From Bradyrhizobium monzae (lineage in GTDB: Bacteria > Pseudomonadota > Alphaproteobacteria > Rhizobiales > Xanthobacteraceae): a stretch of DNA of 64,000 nt. The number at the start of each line of letters is the position of its first letter. The first letter of the stretch is position 1. The notes below the pieces were generated by a model, which was not told the origin of the DNA, ran no database searches, and saw nothing but the letters and a program-made list of their open reading frames with translations. A program made the translations under genes and the position numbers. This document shows positions 8,378-18,196 of this stretch, piece after piece. The stretch is taken from NCBI RefSeq assembly GCF_021458635.1, contig NZ_JAIRDQ010000001.1:1798001-1862000 (forward strand). The letters are read 5' to 3'.

Positions 8378-9855
8378 CCATCGCGGCCAGCGGTCCGATC
8401 GCGCGAGCCCAGCGCAATCTGGCGCCGCTGTGCATCGCGGCGGCGACCTTTCTGCTGCTGCTGGTGAGCGGCGACGGCCTGCTGCACGATCCGGACACGC
8501 TCTGGCAGATCAAGGTCGGCGAGTGGATCCTCGATCATCGCACCGTTCCCTGGACCGACCTCTATTCGTTGACGCGCCAGGGTGACGTCTGGCTCTCGAC
8601 CTCATGGCTGTCGCAAGTCCTGTTCGCGACCGCCTATTCACATTGGGGTTGGGCCGGGCCCGTGGTGCTGACCGCGGCCGCGATCGCGCTGGCGATGGGA
8701 TTGCTGCTGACCTTCCTGCAACGGCAACTCGACCTGCCCTATGCGCTGGTGTTCTGCCTGCTGGCGATGACGCTGGCCGCGCCGCATCTGCTGGCCCGTC
8801 CCCATGTGCTCGCGCTGCCGGTCATGGTCGCCTGGGCCGGCGCCTTGATGGCCACGGCCGATCGCGGTCGCGCGCCGTCCTTGCTGCTGCTGCCGTTGAT
8901 GGCGCTGTGGGCCAATCTTCACGGCGGTTTCGTGCTGGGCCTCGCCCTGATTGGCGCAATCGGTCTCGAAGCGCTCTGGCGCGCAGCGCCGCCGCGCCGG
9001 CTGGCGCTCGCGATGCGCTGGGCCGCGTTCGGGCTCGGAGCGCTGGCGGCAAGCTGCTGCACGCCCTATGGCCTGGATACGCTGCTCGGTGCGGCCCGCA
9101 TCCTCAGCCTCGGAAAATCCTTCGCCGTCATCGCCGAATGGCGTCCGGCCGATTTCAGCTCGTTCAACCCGTTCGCGGGCGCGCTGCTCGGACTGCTCGG
9201 TCTCGCACTCATGCGTGGGCCGTCGCTATCGCCGCCGCGCGTGCTGCTGATCCTTGCCGCTACCTGGATGGCGCTGGCGCATGTCCGCAGCATCGAGACC
9301 TTTGGCGTGCTGGTTCCGCTGGTGCTGGCGCAACCGCTGAGCGGATGGTTCAGGGCCGCGCCGGATGCACCGCGCGGCTTGCGGATGGCTCCCGGCGCCC
9401 CGGCGGCACTCGCCGCGGCGGCAATCGTGCTCGCGACCGCAAGCGCGACGGCGACCTTTGCCGCCCGTCACGCCTTTGAATTCTCGACGGTGCAGACGCC
9501 GGTTGCGGCGGTCGATGTGCTGACCGAGCGCAAGGCCGCGCGCATCTTCAATTCCTACGGCTATGGCGGCTATCTCATCGTCCGCGATATCAGGCCATTC
9601 GTCGATGGCAGGTCCGAGCTCTACGGCGAAAAATTCCTGATGGACTATTTTGCCGCCGAAGATGGCCGCGACGTCGCCGGCCTCTTGCGCATGCTCCACG
9701 ACAACAGGATCGACGCAACGCTGCTAACGCCGGATTCACCGGCGGCCCAGATGCTGGATCATATCAAGGGCTGGACGCGGGTGTATGGCGACGGCATCGC
9801 GGTGATCCACGTGCGCGACAATGCCGAAGGTGCGGCCGCCACGACATCGAAGTGA
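8374..9855 (+). CDS. polytopic membrane protein, tandem paralog 2
   Basis: A 493-residue paralog of the preceding gene over its whole length: DPDTLWQIKVGEWILDH, STSWLSQVLFATAYSHWGWAG, LWANLHGGFVLGLALIG and the FVDGRSELYGEKFLMDYF tail correspond position by position. It starts inside the stop of paralog 1, so the two are made from one message and may act as a heteromeric pair. Membrane topology and the acidic first loop are conserved, suggesting both keep the same activity. A third, ruined copy lies 290 bases downstream. Confidence 0.8.
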   Translation: MTIAASGPIARAQRNLAPLCIAAATFLLLLVSGDGLLHDPDTLWQIKVGEWILDHRTVPWTDLYSLTRQGDVWLSTSWLSQVLFATAYSHWGWAGPVVLTAAAIALAMGLLLTFLQRQLDLPYALVFCLLAMTLAAPHLLARPHVLALPVMVAWAGALMATADRGRAPSLLLLPLMALWANLHGGFVLGLALIGAIGLEALWRAAPPRRLALAMRWAAFGLGALAASCCTPYGLDTLLGAARILSLGKSFAVIAEWRPADFSSFNPFAGALLGLLGLALMRGPSLSPPRVLLILAATWMALAHVRSIETFGVLVPLVLAQPLSGWFRAAPDAPRGLRMAPGAPAALAAAAIVLATASATATFAARHAFEFSTVQTPVAAVDVLTERKAARIFNSYGYGGYLIVRDIRPFVDGRSELYGEKFLMDYFAAEDGRDVAGLLRMLHDNRIDATLLTPDSPAAQMLDHIKGWTRVYGDGIAVIHVRDNAEGAAATTSK

Positions 9856-9892
9856 AGACGCAGCTCCGGGAGAGCCGGTCGTTCCTGTTCGA

Positions 9893-10084
9893 TCACGAGA
9901 ACAGAAAGGTCCCAATCAGCAGGCCCGCGGCGAAAGCGAGAAGCCCCAAAGTGGAGGCCGAAACGATGCGGACGAGGATGCGAACTTGCTCCTCGTACTC
10001 CTCTTCTGCGGTCTTGTGGGACTGAGCCGCCACTGCAACTGCCCTGCCATCGCCCAGATTGGGCAAATGTACGCTCGAAATCAT
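9893..10084 (-). CDS. small single-span membrane protein (tentative)
   Basis: An open frame encoding an acidic, coiled-coil-like stretch (KTAEEEYEEQVRILVRIV) followed by one C-terminal hydrophobic span (STLGLLAFAAGLLIGTFLFS). The hydrophobic span next to a charged helix is unlikely by chance, but the start is unsure: ATG at 10141, ATG at 10084, or GTG at 10033, which has an AGGGCAG upstream. No family recognised. It runs opposite to the paralog pair. Confidence 0.45.
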   Translation of the reverse strand: MISSVHLPNLGDGRAVAVAAQSHKTAEEEYEEQVRILVRIVSASTLGLLAFAAGLLIGTFLFS

Positions 10085-10144
10085 GGCCAACACGAGGCAG
10101 CCTAGCCCCGTCGCGATGCCCTGTTCGTGATCCGGCGGCATGCC

Positions 10145-10234
10145 GCGGATTCACCCGCCACCCAGGTCCTGGACCACTTTATGGGCTGCGAGCGGATATA
10201 GGACAATAATATTCCCGTGATTCACGGGCGGGAC
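10145..10234 (+). pseudogene. 3' remnant of a third copy of the 6.9-9.9 kb membrane protein family
   Basis: Read in the frame starting at 10145, this stretch gives ADSPATQVLDHFMGCERI, a TAG, then DNNIPVIHGRD. It matches the C-terminal ends of both intact paralogs (DSPAAQMLDHIKGWTRVYGDGIAVIHVRD and its partner) without gaps over 30 codons. A TAG at 10199 stands where the paralogs have Tyr, and nothing upstream matches. It is therefore a decayed relic of an older tandem copy. Confidence 0.75.
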
Positions 10235-10253
10235 AGGAGTAAACACGGCGCCA

Positions 10254-11459
10254 TCAATTCCCCGTCTGCAACTCGCCAAAACGCTCCCAGCTCTTGCCGG
10301 TGAAGCGCATAAACTGCATCTGGTCGACCGGGACGTGATCGCTCGGGCTGGTGTTGATCTTGATGCCGGGCAACAGCATCGGCAGTTCGAGATCGTGGAT
10401 CGCATAGGCCTGCTTCAGGATGTTCTCGGTCGACAGATCGTCGCCGCAGGCTTTCAGCACCGCCTCAAGCGCCATCGCGCTGTTGTAGGAATTGACGTAA
10501 TTGGTGTCGTGCTGGTCGGCCTCCGGCACATATTTCGTCATGAACTCGCGCCAGGCGTTGACGCCGGGATCGTCCTTCCAGGCGGGATCGTCGGGATCTT
10601 TCACGTAAGCCGTAGAGAGAATGCCAGTGCCGGCTTCGAGGCCTGCGGGCTCCATCACGGTCGAGATCCAGACCGCGACGTTCGAGAGGAACGTCATCGG
10701 GCGCCAGCCGATCTCGAAGGATTTTCGGATCGCCTGGGCCGCAAATTTCGGCGTCGCCGCGATCACGAAGACGTCGGCGCCCGAGGCCTTCAGTTTCACG
10801 ATCTGGGAATCGATGGTCGGATCCTGGATCTCGTAGGTCGCATTGGTGACGACGGCATCGTATTTCTCGCCGAGCACGTCCTTGAGGCCGGCGAGATAGT
10901 CGCGGCCGTAATCGTCATTCTGCGAGATCACGGCGAATTTCGCGTTCGGGTTCCTGGCGAGCGCATGGCGCGCATAGAGCCGCGCCTCGTAGCGGAACGG
11001 CGCCTGCACGCCCATCGTCGCCTGCGGATATTGCGCGATGTCGGCGAATTTGGAGGCGCCGGAGCCGATGAAGAGCTGCGGCACGTTCTTGCTCTGGAGA
11101 TATTTGGCGATCGCGGTGTTATGCGCGGTGCCGATCGACGAGAAGATCAGCGCGACCTCGTCGCTCTCCACCAGCCGGCGGGTCTGCTCGACCGATTTCG
11201 GCGGCGCGTAGCTGTCGTCGAGCGAGATCAGATTGACCTTGCGGCCGTTGATGCCGCCCTTGTCGTTGAGCATCTTGAAATAGCCGACCTCGCCCTTGCC
11301 GAGTGCGCCGAAGGCGGACACTGGCCCGCTATAGGGCATGGTCTGGCCGATTCTGATCTCGGTGGCGGTGACGCCGCGCATTTCGGCGGCGATGCAAGCG
11401 CTGGTCAATGTTGCAAATGAAACGGCGCAAAACGCACCCAATGCCGCCGCAGAGCGCAT
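10254..11459 (-). CDS. ABC transporter substrate-binding protein, branched-chain amino acid (LivK) type
   Basis: A 401-residue periplasmic binding protein. A signal peptide (MRSAAALGAFCAVSFATLTSACIAA) is followed by the type I periplasmic-binding fold: EIRIGQTMPYSGPVSAFGALGKGEVGYFKMLNDKGGINGRKV is the canonical start of the Liv/urea/amide group. A G-rich ribosome-binding site precedes the ATG at 11459. No permease or ATPase is adjacent, so it is an orphan binding protein here; such orphans are numerous in Bradyrhizobium and may serve a shared transporter. Ligand unknown (amino acid, amide or aromatic acid). Confidence 0.88.
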   Translation of the reverse strand: MRSAAALGAFCAVSFATLTSACIAAEMRGVTATEIRIGQTMPYSGPVSAFGALGKGEVGYFKMLNDKGGINGRKVNLISLDDSYAPPKSVEQTRRLVESDEVALIFSSIGTAHNTAIAKYLQSKNVPQLFIGSGASKFADIAQYPQATMGVQAPFRYEARLYARHALARNPNAKFAVISQNDDYGRDYLAGLKDVLGEKYDAVVTNATYEIQDPTIDSQIVKLKASGADVFVIAATPKFAAQAIRKSFEIGWRPMTFLSNVAVWISTVMEPAGLEAGTGILSTAYVKDPDDPAWKDDPGVNAWREFMTKYVPEADQHDTNYVNSYNSAMALEAVLKACGDDLSTENILKQAYAIHDLELPMLLPGIKINTSPSDHVPVDQMQFMRFTGKSWERFGELQTGN

Positions 11460-11598
11460 CGGCTTGCCCTCCCCATTTGTTGGTGCGATCGCCGCACCTT
11501 TATTTGAAGGGAGCATGCCATGACATCGGCGCCGACTCCAATCATTATCGGCGGCGATCGCAAGGTGATGCCCGATCGCCCCAACAGGAAGGCGCATC

Positions 11599-12456
11599 AT
11601 GCTGTTTCGCAATCTTTTCGCAGCACTCCTCGTGGCGGTTTCGATCGACGCAGCGCATGCGGCACCGCGATGGCTGAACCTGCCGCCGACGCCGACCTTG
11701 CCCAAGGCAACGCAGAGCGGCTTCGCGCCCGTCAACGGAATCAAGATCTGGTATGCAACGTTCGGCCGCGGCGAGCCGGTCGTGCTGCTGCATGGCGGCC
11801 TCGCCAACGCCAATTACTGGGGCCACCAGGTCCGCGCGCTGCAACGGCATTATCAGGTCATCGTCATGGACAGCCGCGGCCACGGGCGCAGCAGCCGTAA
11901 TCAGGAGCCGTATGGCTACGACATGATGGCCTCCGACGTGGTCGCCTTGCTCGACCATCTCAAGATCAGGAAGGCCGCGATCGTCGGCTGGAGCGACGGC
12001 GCGATCATCGGCCTCGACATTGCGATGAAGCACCCGGAGCGGGTGAGCAGGCTGTTCGCCTTCGCCGCGAATTCGGATCCGTCGGGCGTTGCCGATATCG
12101 CGTCGAGCGACGTCTTCAACGCCTACATCGCGCGGGCGGGCGAGGAGTACAAGCGCCTCTCGCCGACGCCCACCGAATACAAGAGCTTCGTCGCGGAGAT
12201 TACCAAGATGTGGGAGAGCCAGCCGAAATGGACGGCCTCCGATCTCGCAGGCGTCAAGGTCCCGACCTGGATCGTCGACGGCGACCACGACGAGGCGATC
12301 AAGCGTGAGAACACCGAGTTCATGGCCGCGAACGTTCCCGGCGCCGGCCTGCTGATCCAGCCGCAGGTCAGTCACTTCTCGTTCCTGCAGGATCCGGAGC
12401 AGTTTTCAGACGATTTGCGGCATTTTCTCGGTCGCAGCGGTGCAGCGGCGAAGTGA
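11599..12456 (+). CDS. secreted alpha/beta hydrolase
   Basis: A 285-residue protein with a signal peptide (MLFRNLFAALLVAVSIDAAHA) and an alpha/beta hydrolase fold. VVLLHGG near residues 61-67 forms the oxyanion region, GWSDG at 130-134 carries the nucleophile Ser132, an Asp in WIVDGDHD at 225-232 and His259 in VSHFSF complete the triad. AGGAAGG precedes the ATG. Likely an exported esterase or lactonase; substrate unknown. It is divergent from the binding protein gene with a short 139-base gap. Confidence 0.85.
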   Translation: MLFRNLFAALLVAVSIDAAHAAPRWLNLPPTPTLPKATQSGFAPVNGIKIWYATFGRGEPVVLLHGGLANANYWGHQVRALQRHYQVIVMDSRGHGRSSRNQEPYGYDMMASDVVALLDHLKIRKAAIVGWSDGAIIGLDIAMKHPERVSRLFAFAANSDPSGVADIASSDVFNAYIARAGEEYKRLSPTPTEYKSFVAEITKMWESQPKWTASDLAGVKVPTWIVDGDHDEAIKRENTEFMAANVPGAGLLIQPQVSHFSFLQDPEQFSDDLRHFLGRSGAAAK

Positions 12457-12465
12457 GAATGTCGC

Positions 12466-12550
12466 AAGGCAGGCAAAGCGACAGCGTGCCCACCACGTCG
12501 ATCGCGGATGCCGAGAGATGGTGGGCACGGCGCAAGGCGCCTTTGCCCAC
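12466..12550. repeat. palindromic intergenic repeat, family A copy 1
   Basis: GGCAAAGCGACAGCGTGCCC at its left is mirrored by GTGGGCACGGCGCAAGGCGC and CTTTGCCCAC at its right. A second copy lies at 32533-32620. This GGCAAAGCG...GTGCCCACC element is a familiar dispersed palindrome of Bradyrhizobium genomes. Confidence 0.75.
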
Positions 12551-12566
12551 GATGAGACAGCCGCTG

Positions 12567-12637
12567 TTGCGAGCGCGGCGAAGCAATCCAGACTGCCTCC
12601 ACGGAAAGATCCTGGATTGCTTCGCTGCGCTCGCAAT
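12567..12637. repeat. palindromic intergenic repeat, family B
   Basis: GCGGCGAAGCAATCCAG on the left pairs with CTGGATTGCTTCGCTGCGC on the right, separated by about 20 bases. It is a different sequence from families A and C on either side. Confidence 0.75.
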
Positions 12638-12665
12638 GACGGAGTGCGCGGTAACAGCGCGTATC

Positions 12666-12751
12666 CCTCTCGTGCCCCGGACGCGCTGCAACGCGCGAGC
12701 GTTGCTGCGCAGAGCCGAAGAGGCGCTGCGCTGCGTCCGGGGCACGAGAGG
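12666..12751. repeat. palindromic intergenic repeat, family C
   Basis: CCTCTCGTGCCCCGGACGC at 12666 is the inverse of GCGTCCGGGGCACGAGAGG ending at 12751, with inner complementary segments rich in GCTGC. The long stem would be very stable in RNA from either strand. Confidence 0.75.
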
Positions 12752-12766
12752 TGAGTTCGAGCCAAC

Positions 12767-12794
12767 AAAAAACGCGGCGTTTCCGCCGCGCTTT
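12767..12794 (-). terminator. rho-independent terminator of ftsH
   Basis: On the minus strand CGCGGCG and CGCCGCG (12773-12790) form a hairpin followed by TTTTTTG. It begins 24 bases beyond the ftsH stop. Confidence 0.8.
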
Positions 12795-12817
12795 TCAATT
12801 CGATCTGCCGCTTGCAA

Positions 12818-14740
<1,923 letters not shown>

Positions 14741-14830
14741 CGATCTTCCTTCGTGGTCGCGCGGATCGCGGCCTCATCCTTGGGCAGACTAGAGAAAATC
14801 CCCAAGGAATCCTCTCGGTTAGACGTATAC

Positions 14831-14859
14831 AATCTAGGTGCCGCCTCGGTCGCTGCCAA
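14831..14859 (-). promoter_or_regulatory. candidate ftsH promoter
   Basis: On the minus strand TTGGCA (14859-14854) and TAGATT (14836-14831) are 17 bases apart, about 90 bases upstream of the ftsH start codon. CTTGG at the -35 position also partly fits alphaproteobacterial heat-shock (RpoH) promoters, which would suit ftsH; sequence alone does not decide. Confidence 0.4.
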
Positions 14860-14941
14860 GGGAACGAGATGGGACTATTTATCCCATCTTAGAGCGATTC
14901 CCGCTGAAATAATGGCATCAAGGCCGGGGTTTCTCATGCCT

Positions 14942-15004
14942 GGTTAAGGTGTCCTGACCCTCGGTTGAGATGTCCCGACCCTCGATTGAGGTGTCCTGAC
15001 GGTC
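14942..15004. repeat. three tandem 21-bp repeats
   Basis: Three consecutive units start at 14942, 14963 and 14984, each containing a variant of TTGAGGTGTCCTGACCCTC. Units 1 and 2 differ at a few positions and unit 3 ends in GACGGTC. Multiple short direct repeats containing a TGTCCTGACC core are reminiscent of the ends of IS21-like elements, but no transposase gene or opposite end is present. Confidence 0.7.
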
Positions 15005-15070
15005 TTCGGCGGAAACGGCCGGTGTCATGGTCCGCCCTCATCCGCCTTTCGAGCCCCTTCGACTTCCCTT

Positions 15071-16159
15071 TTAGCTTCCCTTTTTGACTTCCCTTGGGGA
15101 CCGCCGGGCCGGCGCAGGCGCGATGTGGATACGCCCCCCGGCAAGGCTGATCAAGGCTCCCGCCAGGGTCTGCTTCAGGATGGCACGGCCCTTTGCGGGC
15201 GCACGGGAGCGAGCTGCCACGTCCTGATCACGCATGGACTGATCGAGCGCGGCCAGCAGGGTCTCGACCTTGCCGAGTTCCGCCGGCCCCTCGTGCCCGA
15301 GCGCGTCGATGGCCCGCAGCAAGAGCCGCAGCCGGACTTCGTCCGGCAGACTCGCAAAGGCTGCGGCCTCGAAACTGCGAACGCCCGGCTGCGGCGCGTC
15401 GCCGCGATCCCGCAAACGCAGGAAGCGCTCGGCGCCGTCGGTCAGCACCTCGACCGCCGCGTTGGCCCGGGCGAGCCGTGCCGACAGCCGCGCCAGCGTG
15501 CGGGCATCGCCGCCCTCGGCTGCGAGCTGCGGCAGAAGCGCCCGCAGCCGAGGCCGCGTGAAGGCTGCGTCGCGGTTGGTGGGATCGTCGGTAAAGCCGA
15601 TTCCAGCCCGCTTCAGGGTCGCGATGAGCTGTGATTTCGGCACGTCGAGCAGCGGGCGCGCCAGCACGAGGCCGTCGCGCGTCGTGAGGCGCGCCATCGC
15701 CGAGAGGCCGGCGATGCCGCTGCCGCGGACGAGCCGCATCAACAGGGTCTCGGCCTGGTCGTCGCGGGTATGCGCGGTCAGCACATGGCTCGCGCCGGCG
15801 ACGCGCGCCGCCTGCGCGAGCAGGCGATAGCGGGCCTCGCGCGCGGCGGCCGGCAATCCCGTTGCCGGCTTTGCACCACGCCACCGCAGGGTCCGATGCG
15901 TCAAGCCGAGCTCGGTAGCGAGCCGCTTGACCTCACGCGCCTCGCGCGCCGCCTCCACCCGCAGGCCGTGATCGACGGTGACGACGGTGAGCTCCGGGCC
16001 GCGCGCGAGGCCACGCCGCCAGCGCGCCGCGAGCCACATCAATGCGACCGAGTCGGGACCGCCGGACACCGCGAGCACCAGCGCCGGCGCAGCTTTCAGC
16101 TCGGCGAAGAGCTGCTTCGCCGCACCTGCGGAGATCGGAGAATTGTCGTCGTCTGACAT
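15071..16159 (-). CDS. tilS: tRNA(Ile)-lysidine synthetase
   Basis: A 362-residue N-type ATP pyrophosphatase that lysidinylates C34 of tRNA-Ile(CAU), converting it to AUA reading. The PP-loop SGGPDS lies at 32-37, followed by VVTVDHGLR and HVLTAHTRDDQAETLLMRLVRGSGIAGLSAM, all TilS hallmarks. It lies between cpoB and ftsH, as in related genomes. No clear ribosome-binding site precedes the ATG at 16159. Three near-identical TTCCCTT runs surround the stop codon. Confidence 0.96.
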   Translation of the reverse strand: MSDDDNSPISAGAAKQLFAELKAAPALVLAVSGGPDSVALMWLAARWRRGLARGPELTVVTVDHGLRVEAAREAREVKRLATELGLTHRTLRWRGAKPATGLPAAAREARYRLLAQAARVAGASHVLTAHTRDDQAETLLMRLVRGSGIAGLSAMARLTTRDGLVLARPLLDVPKSQLIATLKRAGIGFTDDPTNRDAAFTRPRLRALLPQLAAEGGDARTLARLSARLARANAAVEVLTDGAERFLRLRDRGDAPQPGVRSFEAAAFASLPDEVRLRLLLRAIDALGHEGPAELGKVETLLAALDQSMRDQDVAARSRAPAKGRAILKQTLAGALISLAGGRIHIAPAPARRSPREVKKGS

Positions 16160-16213
16160 GACGCAGCAATTTAGCGCAGCGCCATCGGCGTTGTCAGGTT
16201 CAAACGCCGCAGA

Positions 16214-17257
16214 TCAGCACTTCACCCGCTTCTGCTCGCGATCCACCGCGGCTTTGACGCCGGCGGAGGCGCGCGGATATTTGCGGCCGACCTCGCCGAA
16301 GGCAGCGCAGGCGGCTTCCTTCTCCTTCAGCGCGGCGAGCGACTGGCCGAGCCGCAGCAGCGCATCCGGCGCCTTGGCCGATTTGTCGTACTTGGTGGTG
16401 ACGGCCAGGAAGGCCTCTGCCGAGTCGCGATATTGCTGGCGCTGGAAATAGCTTTCGCCGAGCCAATATTGCGCGTCGCCGAGCAGCGGATCGCTCGGAT
16501 ATTTCGCCGTAAAATTCTTCATGGTCTGCTCTGCAAGCGCATAGTCCTTGCGCTGCATGTAGCCGATGCCGAGGTCGAACTCGTCGCGCGGCGTCGCCGA
16601 GGGCGGCAGGGTCGCGAGAGCCGGACCACCAGCCTGCGCGGGATTACCCTGCTGGGCCGGCGGATAGCCGGGCTGGGCCGGTGCCGCTGCCTGCGGATAG
16701 CGGCCGCCATTGTTGGAAAGGTCGAGCGGCTCGCCGGCGCCACGGCCGCCGGGCGCACCGCCTTGAGTCGACATCGGCTGCTGGCCACCACCGAGCGCGC
16801 GCGGCGCGCCGGGCGCATTCGGAGTCTGGCTCGGGTCGAACGCATCGCCGCGGCGGCGCGTGCCGGGTGCGCCGGGGCCCGGCTGCTCCTGAACGATCGG
16901 CGCGGGCGCAGCGATCTGCGGCTGCTCGTAATTCGGCTGCGCAGCCTGTTGCTGCTGTGGAGGCTGCGGGCGATAGCCAGGGGCAACCTGAGCGGGCGGC
17001 ACGGCCGCGACGTTGGGCGCTTGGCCGGGAGCCGCGCCTTGCGCGCCGCCCTCGAGCTGCCGGATGCGATCCTCGAGCTGGCGGTTGCGATATTGCAGCT
17101 CTTCGTTCTGGCCGGTGAGCTGGCGCAGCTGGTTCTCCAGCCGCTCGATCCGCATCTCAGGGTCGCCGTCGTCCGACTGGGCGAAGACAGGCGAGCACAA
17201 AGAGAGCAGCGCGGCGAACGCCACGGTGCCGGTAATTGCCTTGAATTTGGATGACAT
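16214..17257 (-). CDS. cpoB: Tol-Pal accessory protein CpoB/YbgF
   Basis: A 347-residue periplasmic protein. A signal peptide (MSSKFKAITGTVAFAALLSLCSPVFAQ) leads into a short coiled coil (MRIERLENQLRQLTGQNEELQYRNRQLEDRIRQLE), a long Pro/Gln/Gly-rich linker, and C-terminal TPR repeats (FDLGIGYMQRKDYALAEQTM...KYPSDPLLGDAQYWLGESYFQ). CpoB coordinates peptidoglycan synthesis with Tol-mediated outer membrane constriction. The linker is much longer than in E. coli, as in other alphaproteobacteria. I chose the ATG at 17257 because it gives a clean signal peptide. It lies directly downstream of pal. Confidence 0.93.
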   Translation of the reverse strand: MSSKFKAITGTVAFAALLSLCSPVFAQSDDGDPEMRIERLENQLRQLTGQNEELQYRNRQLEDRIRQLEGGAQGAAPGQAPNVAAVPPAQVAPGYRPQPPQQQQAAQPNYEQPQIAAPAPIVQEQPGPGAPGTRRRGDAFDPSQTPNAPGAPRALGGGQQPMSTQGGAPGGRGAGEPLDLSNNGGRYPQAAAPAQPGYPPAQQGNPAQAGGPALATLPPSATPRDEFDLGIGYMQRKDYALAEQTMKNFTAKYPSDPLLGDAQYWLGESYFQRQQYRDSAEAFLAVTTKYDKSAKAPDALLRLGQSLAALKEKEAACAAFGEVGRKYPRASAGVKAAVDREQKRVKC

Positions 17258-17378
17258 CTTGCCCTGACGACGGAAACGAAATCTGCGACGGAACATGCGA
17301 CGCGCCACACTTTGAAAGGCAGTACGCCAAAAATGTGACTGGCACCACGGGGTTTCTGTCACAGATCGCTGAAACGAA

Positions 17379-17401
17379 ACCGGCGCCCGAGAGGGCGCCG
17401 G
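17379..17401 (-). terminator. hairpin terminator downstream of pal
   Basis: A 9-bp perfect stem (CCGGCGCCC/GGGCGCCGG, loop CTCT on the minus strand) at 17380-17401 is followed by TTTCGTTT on the minus strand. It may cause partial termination between pal and cpoB. Confidence 0.6.
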
Positions 17402-17441
17402 CATAATCGGTTTCCGAAGATGAACGGCGGCTGACTAAATG

Positions 17442-17930
17442 TCAGGAGCTCGCGTTCAGCACGGTCACAGCGCGACGGTTTTGCGACCAGCAGGAGATGT
17501 CGTTACAGACGGCGACCGGGCGCTCCTTGCCGTAGGAGATCGTTCGCATGCGGTTCGCATCGATGCCGCGCGAGGCGAGGAACGATCGGACCGACTGGGC
17601 GCGGCGGGCGCCGAGCGCGATGTTGTATTCGCGGGTGCCGCGCTCGTCGGCGTGACCTTCGATGGTGAAGGAGTAGCGCGGATAGGTCTGCAGCCACTGC
17701 GCTTGCTTCTCGAGGGTCACGATCGCCTGCGGGGTCAGATCGGTCTGGTCGCTCTCGAAGAACACGCGGTCGCCCACGTTCACCACGAAGTCCTGCTGGC
17801 TGCCCGGCGTCGCCGCGCTCGCATTCGCATCCAAGCCAGCGTTCTGCTTTGCGCAGGCGCCCATCGACAATGCGATGGCAACCACCGCGGCCAGCTTCCA
17901 TCCCTGGAGGATACGCATAGGATATTTCAT
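17442..17930 (-). CDS. pal: peptidoglycan-associated lipoprotein Pal
   Basis: A 162-residue outer-membrane lipoprotein. The signal ends in LSMGAC, with Cys26 as the lipidation site. The OmpA-like peptidoglycan-binding domain follows (VFFESDQTDLTPQAIVTLEKQAQWL, then FTIEGHADERGTREYNIALGARRAQSVRSFL), including the conserved Asp and Arg that bind diaminopimelate. GGAGG precedes the ATG at 17930. Pal anchors the outer membrane to peptidoglycan and partners with TolB. Here pal is 3.7 kb from tolB, with two unrelated genes between. Confidence 0.97.
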   Translation of the reverse strand: MKYPMRILQGWKLAAVVAIALSMGACAKQNAGLDANASAATPGSQQDFVVNVGDRVFFESDQTDLTPQAIVTLEKQAQWLQTYPRYSFTIEGHADERGTREYNIALGARRAQSVRSFLASRGIDANRMRTISYGKERPVAVCNDISCWSQNRRAVTVLNASS

Positions 17931-18196
17931 TCCGGAGCCTCCACGCTCACGTTCGTCCACTGCTGTCCGGTCTACAGGGGGTTGGTTAAGCGAACGTTCC
18001 GTCAACCTTGACGGAACCTTGCCTCAGCCGGTCAAATGCCCCCAACCAGCGAAAAGAATCCGGCATGGTTAATGGGTTGTAAATGTGGCGCGAGGGTGAA
18101 GGCAAGCGGCGTTAGCCGGCAAAAATGCCGAGCCTGCCGGAATTTTGGGCCTTGTGGGCCGCTCAATGTGGCGACCGGATGGGGAACCAGCGCTAG

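Larger units (their letters stand above)
14741..15070. other. 330-base spacer between tilS and ftsH with promoter signals and tandem repeats
   Basis: No gene is visible. The ftsH-proximal part holds a candidate promoter (14831-14859) and an 8-bp perfect hairpin AGATGGGA/TCCCATCT at 14867-14889. The tilS-proximal part holds three 21-base tandem repeats at 14942-15004. Such a spacer implies ftsH has its own promoter besides any read-through from tilS. Confidence 0.6.
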
